A stretch of DNA of 64,000 bases from an uncultured Geobacter sp. (GTDB lineage Bacteria > Desulfobacterota > Desulfuromonadia > Geobacterales > Geobacteraceae). A program made the position numbers and the translations under genes. The first letter of the stretch is position 1. Each line of letters starts with the position of its first letter. The DNA lies in assembly GCA_903925075.1 (NCBI GenBank), contig CAIYDQ010000095.1:25624-89623 (forward strand). The letters run 5' to 3'. Of the stretch, positions 7,175 through 15,465 are shown in pieces. The notes below the pieces were generated by a model that searched no databases, was not told the DNA's origin, and saw nothing but the letters and a program-made list of their open reading frames with translations.

Positions 7175-8638
7175 TTGCTCTCACGCATTTTGATCATCAG
7201 CACCAGCCGCGAACTCGCCCCTCAGCCGACCGTTCCCATCGGGGCTGCCTGGGTTGCGGAGGCGCTCCGGCTTGCCGGATTTTCCGTGAAACTCCTGGAC
7301 CTTTGCTTCGAAAAGCACCCGCTGCAAGCGATCGATCGGGCTCTTGCCGGCTTTCGGCCGGACGGCATCGGCCTTTCCGTCAGGAACCTCGACAATTGCG
7401 ATTTCCTCTCCCCCATCTCCTTCCTCCCCGAACTGAAACAAATCACCGATTTCCTGAAAACCAGAAGCAACGCGCCCATGCTTTTGGGAGGCGCCGGGGT
7501 AAGCGTCATGCCGAAAGAACTTCTCGACTACCTGCAACTCGATTTCGCGGTGGTCGGAGAGGGTGAAAGGGCGGCCGTCCTGTTCTTCGCATGCCTTGGA
7601 GAGCCGGCTAAGGCGGCCCTGATTCCGGGCGTCGTTTGCAGGGGCGGAACCGGGAAAAAACAGGCGTGCCAGGAGCGACTTTCGCCCAGCGCCTTCGTGA
7701 TGCCGCGGATGCACGACTGGATCGACACCGGCCGCTACCTTGGGTTCGAGCCGGCGCTTCCCGTACAAGGGAAAAGGGGATGCGCCAACCATTGTCTCTA
7801 CTGCACCTACAACAAGATCGAAGGGGCGAGTTGGCGGTTGAGGGAGCCCGGCGCGGTGGTCGAAGAAATTTCCAGCGCCATGCGCAACACCGGCGCCAGA
7901 GAATTCGAGTTCGTCGACAGCATCTTCAATCAGCCGGAAGGTTACCTCGAAGCCTTGCTGGAAGAGATCCTGAGAAGCGAATTGCAGGCGAAATTCAGCG
8001 TCTCTTCGCTTTCGCCCAAGGGACTGACCAAAGGGCAGGTGAGGCTGATGGAACGATCGGGGATGACTTCGCTGGTGATCACCCCCGAGACGGCGTCCGA
8101 TGTGACGCTCGGCGCGCTCAAAAAGGATTTCACGGAAGAAGACGTGATGCGCGCCGCCGAGTTGATCTCCTCCTCCAGCATCAAGGCTTTGTGGTGTTTT
8201 CTTCTGGGCGGGCCGAAAGAGGATGAAGGCACGCTGGTCAAGACCATCGGCTTTATCAACGGGAGCCTCGGGAAAAAAGACTCCGCCTTCATCACCACCG
8301 GGATCAGGATCTATCCGGGCACCGGGCTGCATGAATTGGCCATCCGGGAAGGCGTGGCGGCGGCCGCAGACGATCTGCTGATGCCGCGTTTCTACTTCAG
8401 TCCCGAAATCTCCCCGCAAAAGGCGAGGGAGACGCTGCGGAAAGGGGTATCGGATCTCTCGCGCTGCATCTTCTTATCCGACACCCGGCAAAGCTCCCTC
8501 GGCGTTTGGCGCCGCATCGGCGCCATGCTCGGTCTGCCGACGCCGTTTTGGCGCTACGCGGGTTACATGAACCGGCTTGCCGGCAGCAAGCGGGTAATCA
8601 GCCGCAATTGGTCGCTCCCCCCGGCAGCGCGGAAATAA
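7175..8638 (+). CDS. Radical SAM protein with B12-binding-type N-terminal domain
   Basis: About 487 residues. Residues 1-150 resemble a cobalamin-binding Rossmann domain (RILIISTSREL, then PTVPIGAAWVAEALR, LLGGAGVSVMP and AVVGEGE), and the radical SAM core follows with C203-x3-C207-x2-C210 in GCANHCLYCTY and a VITPETAS strand. Such proteins perform methylations or ring rearrangements on lipids and natural products. The frame is open back to 7037, but that part is repeat sequence. TTG 7175 has ggaggaagga immediately upstream, so I prefer it over ATG 7154, which lacks a ribosome site. First gene of the putative polyketide cluster. The substrate is unknown. Confidence 0.8.
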   Translation: MLSRILIISTSRELAPQPTVPIGAAWVAEALRLAGFSVKLLDLCFEKHPLQAIDRALAGFRPDGIGLSVRNLDNCDFLSPISFLPELKQITDFLKTRSNAPMLLGGAGVSVMPKELLDYLQLDFAVVGEGERAAVLFFACLGEPAKAALIPGVVCRGGTGKKQACQERLSPSAFVMPRMHDWIDTGRYLGFEPALPVQGKRGCANHCLYCTYNKIEGASWRLREPGAVVEEISSAMRNTGAREFEFVDSIFNQPEGYLEALLEEILRSELQAKFSVSSLSPKGLTKGQVRLMERSGMTSLVITPETASDVTLGALKKDFTEEDVMRAAELISSSSIKALWCFLLGGPKEDEGTLVKTIGFINGSLGKKDSAFITTGIRIYPGTGLHELAIREGVAAAADDLLMPRFYFSPEISPQKARETLRKGVSDLSRCIFLSDTRQSSLGVWRRIGAMLGLPTPFWRYAGYMNRLAGSKRVISRNWSLPPAARK

Positions 8639-8689
8639 TGTGTTACAATGCAACCGCGCTCACATGAGCGAGATGAGGGGGGATCTCTA

Positions 8690-9568
8690 ATGAAATCAGA
8701 CGCCATGAAGCCTTGGAGCTTTTTAAATTGTATTTCCGGAAGGTCCGGTCAGGTAGCCTTTTGCCGCGGCGGAGCATCACCGTTCACCGGACCAGTTGCC
8801 ATCTCCCTTTTGTTCTTCTGCGCGCTGTTTTTCTGGTGGCGCCCGCTGCAGGCGGCACCTGTGGCGGTCCGCTTCACCGAAGGGATGGTGCGCGGCTTTC
8901 TGATGGTGAGCGACACCAAGGGCGTCCGCATCGCGTCGGGCGATTTTCTTCAGAGCAGCCGGCCGGGGGAGGTCAAGTGCCGGACGCTGCTGCATTTCAA
9001 GGACGGCTCGCTGCACGACGAGACGGCGGTATTTTCCCAGCAGCCCAATTTTCTCTTGAAGCACTATCATCTGGTGCAAAAGGGGCCGGCGTTCGACGCC
9101 GACATGGATATCTCGGTGGAGCGGACCACCGGAAAGTATCTGGTCAAGACCAAGGCGCACAAGGACGGAAAGGAGAAGGTGTTGGAGGGGAAGCTCGATT
9201 TGCCGCTCGACGTCTATAACGGCATGGTGCCGACGGTCGCCAAGAATCTGGCACAGGGAGCCAAAGAGACCATCCACATGATCGCCTTTACGCCTGCGCC
9301 CAAGGTGATCGAGTTGGAGATGACGCCTTCGGGCGAGGACAAGGTACTGATCGGCGATCTGAAAAAGACGGCGGTCCACTATGTTCTCAAGCCGAAACTG
9401 GGCGTCGTGCTCGGCATCGGCGCGGCGCTGGTCGGGCGCACCCCGCCGGACAACCACATCTGGATCATCACCGCGGACGTCCCCGCTTTCGTGCGCTTCG
9501 ACGGGCCGCTGGCCCCCGACCGCCCTGTCTGGAGCATCGAACTTACCAGCCCGGTTTGGGTTAAATAG
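8690..9568 (+). CDS. Secreted protein of unknown function
   Basis: A 292-residue protein starting at ATG 8690 behind aggggggat. After a 35-residue polar leader comes one hydrophobic segment (about 40-58, ISLLFFCALFFWWRPL) ending in ALA-like QAAPVAV, so it is probably exported or membrane anchored. The mature part is beta-rich with many Lys/Asp, including KTKAHKDGKEKVLEGKL, and resembles DUF3108-like periplasmic proteins only loosely. It lies 51 bp after the radical SAM gene and 14 bp before the methyltransferase, so it is co-transcribed and might bind or carry the cluster's lipid-like product. I do not recognise the family. Confidence 0.7.
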   Translation: MKSDAMKPWSFLNCISGRSGQVAFCRGGASPFTGPVAISLLFFCALFFWWRPLQAAPVAVRFTEGMVRGFLMVSDTKGVRIASGDFLQSSRPGEVKCRTLLHFKDGSLHDETAVFSQQPNFLLKHYHLVQKGPAFDADMDISVERTTGKYLVKTKAHKDGKEKVLEGKLDLPLDVYNGMVPTVAKNLAQGAKETIHMIAFTPAPKVIELEMTPSGEDKVLIGDLKKTAVHYVLKPKLGVVLGIGAALVGRTPPDNHIWIITADVPAFVRFDGPLAPDRPVWSIELTSPVWVK

Positions 9569-9582
9569 GGGCCGGCCCGCAC

Positions 9583-10326
9583 ATGTTCTTCGTTCCCGAG
9601 AAAAGAACCTCGCCGGAATTCCTGGATCTTTCCCCCGAGGCCTACCGCCCCGCCGAGCTTGAGGGGAGCCTGGCCGACATCAGGGTGGTGAACCGCTATC
9701 TGGGCGACCGGCGCGCGCTTTTGAAGCACCTGTCGGCGAAGCTCGCAGCTTGCGGCTGCGCCGACCTCTCCGGGTCCTCCGGGACCGCGCCGGCTTTTAC
9801 CGTGCTCGATATCGCCACGGGCTCGGCGGACATTCCCGTGGCGATCGCCGACTGGGCCAGAAAGGCCGGGCTCGCCGCCGCCATCACCGGGGTGGACATC
9901 AACGACCAGACCATCGAAATCGCGCGCAAGCAGACGGCTCGATATCCGGAGATAACGCTGCAGGTGGCGGACGGCCTTCGCCTGCCGTTTCCCGACAAAA
10001 GCTTCGACTTCGTTCTTTGCAGCAAAACCGCCCACCATCTGGACGATGCCGACGCCGTCCGTCTGATACGGGAGATGCTCAGGGTCGCCAGGCGGGGCTA
10101 CCTCGTCATGGACCTGAGGAGAAGCTGGATCGCTTACGGCTTGATTTATCTTTTGACCAGGGTATTCACCCGCAACCGCCTGACCCGTAACGATGGGCCG
10201 CTTTCGGTGCTGAAGTCGTTCACCCCAAACGAGTTGGCCGCGCTCGCTGCCGGCGCGGGCGCCTCCGCTTTCACGATAACGAGAGAACCTTTCTGGCTGC
10301 TGGTCCTTTCAGGAGAGGTCGCATGA
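9583..10326 (+). CDS. SAM-dependent methyltransferase (class I)
   Basis: A 247-residue Rossmann-fold methyltransferase. Motif I is VLDIATGSADIPVAIAD, motif II GVDINDQTIEIA, then ADGLRLPFPDKSFDFVLC and a post-motif helix LIREMLRVARRG. A hydrophobic C-terminal stretch (GLIYLLTRVF) suggests a lipophilic substrate or membrane contact, as in UbiE-like quinone methyltransferases. Its TGA overlaps the ATG of the U32-like gene (ATGA), showing translational coupling. In context it probably methylates the ring made by the type III polyketide synthase; this role is inferred. Confidence 0.85.
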   Translation: MFFVPEKRTSPEFLDLSPEAYRPAELEGSLADIRVVNRYLGDRRALLKHLSAKLAACGCADLSGSSGTAPAFTVLDIATGSADIPVAIADWARKAGLAAAITGVDINDQTIEIARKQTARYPEITLQVADGLRLPFPDKSFDFVLCSKTAHHLDDADAVRLIREMLRVARRGYLVMDLRRSWIAYGLIYLLTRVFTRNRLTRNDGPLSVLKSFTPNELAALAAGAGASAFTITREPFWLLVLSGEVA

Positions 10327-11540
10327 AATTTTCCGTCGCCACCAATTTCCAACCCGACCTGCTGGATGCCCTCGACGGCTATCCGGTTTGCGAATTGTTC
10401 GGCAAACTCCCTTCCGACAGCGTCGGCGGCGGGCGCGCTTCGTTCATGCTGGCGCCTCTTAGCAAGCGGCAATTCAGGGCGCACGTGCAAAACGCCTCCC
10501 GAAAAGGGATCGGCTTCAACTACCTGGTCAACCCGGCCTGTCTGGACAACCGGGAATACACCCGGCAGGGGCAGGCCGGGCTGGAGCGCCTGCTGGGCTT
10601 CGTGGAGGATTGCGGGGTGACGGCGGTGACCATTTCGCTCCCCTTCCTGATGCCGATCATCAAGAAAAGGCACCCGCGGCTCAAGGTGCGGGTGGGCGTG
10701 TACGCCCGCGTGGACGGCGTGGCCAAGGCCAGGTTCTGGGAGGAGTTGGGCGCGGACTGCATCACCCTGGAGTCGATTGCCGTGAACCGCGACTTTCCGA
10801 TGCTGAAGGCGATCCGGCAGGCGGTGCAGCTGGAACTGCAACTCATTGTCAACTCGAATTGCCTGATTTTCTGTCCCCTGTCGGGGCAGCACATGGTGAA
10901 CCTCTCGCACGCCTCCCAGAAGGGGCACCAAAGCCGCGGTTTCATGATCGATTACTGCGCCCTCAAATGTTCCTCGGAAAAATTGGCCGACCCCTCCAAC
11001 TACCTGCGCTCGGAGTTTATCCGGCCCGAGGATCTGGATTTGTACACCGATCTCGGCTTTGACTCCTTCAAGATCCTGGAGCGCGGCGCTCCTACCGGCG
11101 TGCTGGCCAAGAGGGTGCAGGCCTATGCGCAACGGCGCTTCGACGGCAACCTGCTGGATCTGATTCAGCCTTACGGCTACAAGGGGGTAGCCAAGGGGAC
11201 GGCCGGCAATCTGGCGAACCTGTCGAAGTTTTTGAAATATTTCTTCAGGCCCGGCGTCGTGAAGCACGGCTCGGTCATGCGGCTCAAAGAGCTGGCGGAG
11301 AAGCGGGGACTGATCGCGGGGATGGACTGGGACCCGGTCTATCTCGACAACAGGGCGCTGGACGGGTTTCTGGCCGGCATGAAAAATATCCATTGCCGGG
11401 AGACGGACTGCTCGGCGTGCGGCTACTGTGCTAAGTGGAGCGAGAAGGCGGTGCGGGTCGACGAGAAGTTTCGCGCCGAGATGCTGCGGCTCTATGGCGA
11501 GGTCTTCGGCGATATGTATTCCGGCAAGATGTGGGGCTAA
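10323..11540 (+). CDS. U32-like Fe-S protein (UbiU/UbiV-like, candidate oxygen-independent hydroxylase)
   Basis: A 405-residue TIM-barrel-like protein of the peptidase U32 type. Four cysteines in the usual region, C180 and C184 (NSNCLIFC) and C212 and C216 (DYCALKC), could hold a [4Fe-4S] cluster, and a second Cys group occurs near the C-terminus (CRETDCSACGYC). U32 relatives include UbiU/UbiV and TrhP, which hydroxylate rings or RNA without O2 using prephenate. Placed between a methyltransferase and a type III PKS, it is a good candidate for anaerobic hydroxylation of the polyketide ring. The family call is fairly firm; the reaction is inference. Confidence 0.75.
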   Translation: MKFSVATNFQPDLLDALDGYPVCELFGKLPSDSVGGGRASFMLAPLSKRQFRAHVQNASRKGIGFNYLVNPACLDNREYTRQGQAGLERLLGFVEDCGVTAVTISLPFLMPIIKKRHPRLKVRVGVYARVDGVAKARFWEELGADCITLESIAVNRDFPMLKAIRQAVQLELQLIVNSNCLIFCPLSGQHMVNLSHASQKGHQSRGFMIDYCALKCSSEKLADPSNYLRSEFIRPEDLDLYTDLGFDSFKILERGAPTGVLAKRVQAYAQRRFDGNLLDLIQPYGYKGVAKGTAGNLANLSKFLKYFFRPGVVKHGSVMRLKELAEKRGLIAGMDWDPVYLDNRALDGFLAGMKNIHCRETDCSACGYCAKWSEKAVRVDEKFRAEMLRLYGEVFGDMYSGKMWG

Positions 11541-11594
11541 AAGCATGTGCCTCAATCCGTGTGAGACACCTTTTATAATGTTAGATCAGGGGGA

Positions 11595-12695
11595 ATGATG
11601 CAAGAAAGGGATGACAGCCACAGGCTTGCGAACTGCATGTGCGGCGACGGCGCTTTTGTGGCCTCCATCGCCACGGCGACGCCGCCTTTCAGCGCGGATC
11701 AGAAATTCGCCGCTCAACTGATGAAAGAGCATTTCGGGGAGCGCCTGACCCAGAGAAGCCTGGGGCTGATCAGGGCGACTTTCTCGCATCGAAGCATCCG
11801 CAAGAGGCATTTCGCGGTCGAGGATCCGGCGCAAATAATCAACGAATCCGCCGATCAGCGGGTAGCCCGCTTCACCGAGAAGTCGGTGGAACTGGCCTCG
11901 CAGGCGGTCGCCAAGGCGCTGGATCAGGCGGGGCTGGGCGTTTCGGAGGTGAAAGGTGTGGTGGTCAACACCTGCACCGGCTATATCTGCCCCGGAATTT
12001 CCACCTATCTGCTGGAGCGGCTGGGGCTGCCGCGCAACATCCGGGTGTACGACATGGTGGGGAGCGGCTGCGGAGGAGCGATCCCCAATCTCCAGGTGGC
12101 GGAGTCGCTGCTGAAGACCCTGGGCGGTCCGGTGGTCAGCGTATCGGTGGAGATCTGCAGCGCCGCCTTCCAGATGGGGGACGATCTCAGCCTCATTCTG
12201 TCCAACGCTCTTTTCGGCGACGGCGCAGCGGCTGCCGTGCTCTGCCGCGAGCCGCGCGGCTTCGAGTTGATCGCCTCGGCGGGGCGCTACCTCCCTGAGC
12301 AGCGCGAATCGATCAGGTTCGTTCACAAGCAGGGCCAACTTCACAATCAGCTCGCCACCGACCTGCCGGACCTGGTGAGGAAGGCCGCGGCGGGAGTGGT
12401 GGAGGACCTGCTGGCGGCGGCAGCGCTGAAGCCGGACGACATCGGGCATTGGGCGCTGCACACCGGGGGCGAAAAGATCATCAACGCGGTGCGGGACGAG
12501 ATCGGCATCCCGGAAAAGCATCTCTGGGCGACTCGCAAGGTCCTCTCCAACTACGGCAACATGTCCTCGCCCACCGTCTGGTTCGTGCTGGATGAACTCC
12601 GGCAAAGCGGCATCCGCCCCGGGGAGTGGTGCGTCATGCTCTCCTATGGGGCCGGCCTTTCCGCCCACGCCTATCTGCTGAGAAAAACAGCCTAG
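11595..12695 (+). CDS. Type III polyketide synthase (chalcone/stilbene synthase family)
   Basis: A 366-residue thiolase-fold condensing enzyme. The chalcone-synthase triad is visible: C159 in MVGSGCGGAIPNL, H289 in ALHTGGEKI and N322 in NYGNMSS, with TCTGYICPGIS and LFGDGAAAAV also conserved. These homodimers extend acyl-CoA starters with malonyl-CoA and cyclise to pyrones or resorcinols. The start is ATG 11595 after aggggga (a second ATG follows at 11598), with a TATAAT-like -10 at 11574-11579 that could give it its own promoter. It overlaps the convergent radical SAM gene by 4 bp at its end. A KASIII-type enzyme is less likely given the motif spacing. Confidence 0.88.
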   Translation: MMQERDDSHRLANCMCGDGAFVASIATATPPFSADQKFAAQLMKEHFGERLTQRSLGLIRATFSHRSIRKRHFAVEDPAQIINESADQRVARFTEKSVELASQAVAKALDQAGLGVSEVKGVVVNTCTGYICPGISTYLLERLGLPRNIRVYDMVGSGCGGAIPNLQVAESLLKTLGGPVVSVSVEICSAAFQMGDDLSLILSNALFGDGAAAAVLCREPRGFELIASAGRYLPEQRESIRFVHKQGQLHNQLATDLPDLVRKAAAGVVEDLLAAAALKPDDIGHWALHTGGEKIINAVRDEIGIPEKHLWATRKVLSNYGNMSSPTVWFVLDELRQSGIRPGEWCVMLSYGAGLSAHAYLLRKTA

Positions 12696-14107
12696 AATTT
12701 GTGCCGGGAGCGGAACTGGTCGCCGGTGAACCAGCCGCGTATCAAATCGAAATTGTTCAGCAGCACCTTGAGCGCGCCTTTTTCCCTTCTTCTGACAAAA
12801 TAATTGCCGAAAAACATATTCGGACTGAAAAATGCTTTGATGTTTTCCCAGTTCATGAGGCGGTTCAACTGGCCAACGGTCAGGTGCTTGGTCCTCACGT
12901 TGCACATAAACCCGGTGTACCTGCTCAGGTCGTCGGGGTTGGTGACCAGGCCCGCGTCCAGCAGTTCCCGGCGGATCTGGGTTCCCGGGTAGGGCGTTAC
13001 GCACTGCACGTAGGGGAGGTCGATTCTCAGCCTCTTGGAGGCGCGGAAAACTTCCCTGATCTCTTCGCGGTTGTCGTCCGGATTGCCGATGATGAAGCCG
13101 CCCATCACCCCGATGCCGTTTTCCCGCAGGCTTCGCACGGCCTGATCCGTCTTTTCCCGGATGTCCCCTTTTTGAAAGAGCTGGAGATTTTTCGACAGCA
13201 CGCTCTCTATGCCCAGAAACACCATGGCGAAGTTGGCGCGTGCCAGCGCCGGTATCAATTCCGGGTCGGCGACGATGCCGGCCACCGAGGCCTGCACCAG
13301 ATACTCCATGCGATCCAGGCCGTTCTCGACGATGGCTTCGGCCAGGCGCCTGAAGCGGGAGGCGTCCAGGGTGATGTTGTCGTCCACCAGCAGGACCGTT
13401 TCGGTCCCGCGCCGCCGCAACTCGGTCAGGTCCGCTATCACCCGGTCGATGGTATGGCAGCGAAAGCTGGCGCCGTACATGCCGGTGATGGAGCAAAAGG
13501 TGCAGGGCATGGTGCAGCCGCGCGAGCTCTCCACGCAGTCCAGTTTGCGGTCGAAGTATTTGAAGTCGTCCAAGACGCGAACGCTGCGGTCGGGGAGCGG
13601 CAGTTGCCGCAGGTCGAGGAGCTCGCCCTGCGGGTTGTGCCGAAATATTCCCTCCCGCGCCCAGGATAGCCCCGGTACGCCGGCCAGTTCCCGCTTGCCG
13701 TCAAGGGCGTCCACCAGGGCGGGGAAGGCACGCTCTCCTTCGCCGCGGATGAGAAAGTCGAAGGGAGGCGCTGCCGCTTCGGCCAGCTCCGCATAGCACA
13801 GGGTCGCATGGTAGCCGCCTACCACGATCTTCGCCTGCGGCGCGTATAACCTGCAGATGGCCATGACGGTAACCGCGCTTTGGTATTGAAAGCTCATGCT
13901 GCTGATGCCGATCAATTCAGGCCGGTACTCTTCAAGTAAGTTCTTCAGCCAGACACGGATATTCTTATGGACCAATACCAGGTCGGCTAATTTTACTTCG
14001 TGCCCGTCAAGTTGAGCTGCGATTGAGCAAAGCCCCAAGTTGGGGACCTTTATGATGCGATGGAAGTTGTTGGCGGCATCCGGCATGGCCACAAGCAGTA
14101 TTCTCAT
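12692..14107 (-). CDS. B12-binding domain radical SAM protein
   Basis: A 471-residue protein. Residues 1-140 form a cobalamin-type Rossmann domain (RILLVAMPD, ELIGISSMSFQY, KIVVGGYHATL, FLIRGEGE). The radical SAM core has C198-x3-C202-x2-C205 (GCTMPCTFC), then LLVDDNITLD, a GIES motif and GFIIGNPDDNREEI. It resembles the BchE/hopanoid-modifying class, which often acts on hydrophobic rings. It is transcribed toward the type III PKS and overlaps it by 4 bp, so the two ends were probably inherited together. Role in the same pathway is inferred. The upstream 300 bp is its own regulatory region. Confidence 0.85.
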   Translation of the reverse strand: MRILLVAMPDAANNFHRIIKVPNLGLCSIAAQLDGHEVKLADLVLVHKNIRVWLKNLLEEYRPELIGISSMSFQYQSAVTVMAICRLYAPQAKIVVGGYHATLCYAELAEAAAPPFDFLIRGEGERAFPALVDALDGKRELAGVPGLSWAREGIFRHNPQGELLDLRQLPLPDRSVRVLDDFKYFDRKLDCVESSRGCTMPCTFCSITGMYGASFRCHTIDRVIADLTELRRRGTETVLLVDDNITLDASRFRRLAEAIVENGLDRMEYLVQASVAGIVADPELIPALARANFAMVFLGIESVLSKNLQLFQKGDIREKTDQAVRSLRENGIGVMGGFIIGNPDDNREEIREVFRASKRLRIDLPYVQCVTPYPGTQIRRELLDAGLVTNPDDLSRYTGFMCNVRTKHLTVGQLNRLMNWENIKAFFSPNMFFGNYFVRRREKGALKVLLNNFDLIRGWFTGDQFRSRHKF

Positions 14108-14413
14108 TGTCCAACCCTTCGGCTCTTTGTGTCAAAAGCCACTGTCACAGGAAAATTCACCTTGCGTATTATAAAGGGACTGCGCCATTAAGCAATCGCA
14201 TTAACCGCAGTAGGTGCCGTCATCAAAGAATGAAAATCGACGGCACATAAAGTAAAGTTATTGATAATTAAAATATTTTATGCAATAAGTGCCTAATGGT
14301 TGGAAGTACTCCTGATGATGACGGCTTTCGCTTATCTCTTGGTGACTTATGCCACTTGCCAAACGTCCTGTTGACAGTCCGGTTTCTTTTGACCTTCCCG
14401 CCAGGTCCAGCGT
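14108..14413. other. Divergent intergenic region with hairpin
   Basis: This separates the leftward radical SAM gene from the rightward receiver gene. It contains a perfect 8-bp inverted repeat, gtgccgtc at 14214-14221 and gacggcac at 14239-14246 with a 17-nt loop, next to an AT-rich stretch (14250-14290, ttgataattaaaatatttta) that could hold promoter elements. No gene or known riboswitch is recognisable. Confidence 0.5.
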
Positions 14414-14860
14414 ATGAAGACCATCATGCTGGTGCATAACTCGCAAGCCTTTCTCGAGCGCAACAGCAGCCTGTTAAGCCGCGCCGGCTTCCTGGCACTC
14501 ACGGCCATTTCGGTCCATGAAGCCCTGCGCGTCTTGCAAGAACAACCGGTGGACCTGATTATCTCCGTGCTGCGCATGCATGGAATGGGGGGCGACACCC
14601 TCTGCTCCATGGTCCGGAAACGCTGGCCCGCACGCCATCTCCCTTTCATCCTGGTCTGTTACCAGAGCGAAGTCGAGTTCGAGCTGGCCTCTCTTTGCGG
14701 CGCCGATGCCTGTCTGGTGAAGCCCGTGCGGCCCGAATTGCTCCTCACTCAGATCGACGAATTCCTGCAGATACCACCGCGTCGGGAGCGCGCGCGGGAG
14801 TCGGCAACGCTCTTGTCCGGCGTACAAGCCTCCCAATGCCACTTCCTCGATTTGCCTTAG
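14414..14860 (+). CDS. Degenerate receiver-domain protein (pseudo-receiver)
   Basis: A 148-residue protein with the full receiver length and hydrophobic pattern but without the phosphorylation chemistry. The acidic pair is replaced by H8/N9 (IMLVHNSQAF), the phospho-acceptor position reads S in DLIISVLRMHGMGG, and the switch threonine position reads C (FILVCYQ). Only the lysine of CLVKPVRPE survives. Pseudo-receivers usually work as phosphorylation-independent protein-interaction modules. A polar 30-residue tail follows. There is no output domain and no kinase nearby; a 57-aa gene lies 140 bp downstream. The ribosome site is poor (ccagg). Confidence 0.75.
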   Translation: MKTIMLVHNSQAFLERNSSLLSRAGFLALTAISVHEALRVLQEQPVDLIISVLRMHGMGGDTLCSMVRKRWPARHLPFILVCYQSEVEFELASLCGADACLVKPVRPELLLTQIDEFLQIPPRRERARESATLLSGVQASQCHFLDLP

Positions 14861-15000
14861 CAGGCGGCGGTCTGTGTAGGATCTCTTTCGACCATGGGAT
14901 TGTATAAAACCGTGATCCACGTTAAAATAAGGGGTCATTAACCGAGGCCGTAGCACCAGGAGCGCAGTAGCGCGACGCTGCTGTTGCTAGGAGGTGAGCC

Positions 15001-15174
15001 ATGGAAGGAAACGATCGCAATCATGAAGCGGGGCCGGTCATTACCATAATGGAACGGCGCTCACAACGACAAACCGATCTCAGCTCTGAAGAAGTGATGA
15101 CCATTCTCAGGAAGAGGGCGACTTTAAGGAAACGTTCCCGCGGCCGCCCCGGTGGCGCCGACGGCGTCGAGTGA
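15001..15174 (+). CDS. Small basic protein, 57 aa, unknown
   Basis: ATG 15001 follows an excellent ribosome site, taggaggtg at 14988-14996. The product is 57 residues: an acidic start (MEGNDRNHEAG), a central MERRSQRQTDLSSEEVMTIL helix and a strongly basic tail (RKRATLRKRSRGRPGG). The RGRPGG end resembles AT-hook-like DNA-binding tails. I do not recognise the family. The strength of the ribosome site and the clean start and stop argue that it is real in spite of its size. It could be a nucleoid or RNA-binding peptide, but that is a guess from charge. Confidence 0.6.
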   Translation: MEGNDRNHEAGPVITIMERRSQRQTDLSSEEVMTILRKRATLRKRSRGRPGGADGVE

Positions 15175-15183
15175 TCTTGATTT

Positions 15184-15211
15184 TCGGCAAATCGTCAGCT
15201 AGTTTTGCCGA
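15184..15211 (+). terminator. Hairpin after the 57-aa gene
   Basis: Perfect 8-bp stem tcggcaaa (15184-15191) with tttgccga (15204-15211) and a 12-nt loop, starting 10 nt after the small gene's stop. There is no U-run, so it may be a weak terminator or a message-stabilising hairpin. The rest of the gap to polyphosphate kinase (15212-15465) shows no supported gene. Confidence 0.4.
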
Positions 15212-15465
15212 TGCCAACGCCCTTGATTGTCGCAACCGTGATACCACGTGTTGATCATGATCAGGGGCTTTGCTTTGTCCCTTGCCTTTAACTCAACCCT
15301 CCAATCACTAATTCGCAGCTGCTCACTAGATAGAAATTTTACTGTCAGTAGTGACCACTGCTTTTCATCCTGATTGCCTTTATCTCGTAATGGTGTCAGA
15401 ATACGGATCAGTGTGAGCATTTAGTAGACAGCAGGTGATTGAGTGTAAGCATTCGGAGATACCCG

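Noticed and set aside
15199..15420. 73-aa frame on the - strand before ppk1
   Set aside because: It has no ribosome site and is in a stretch with hairpins and no recognised family; possible but unsupported.
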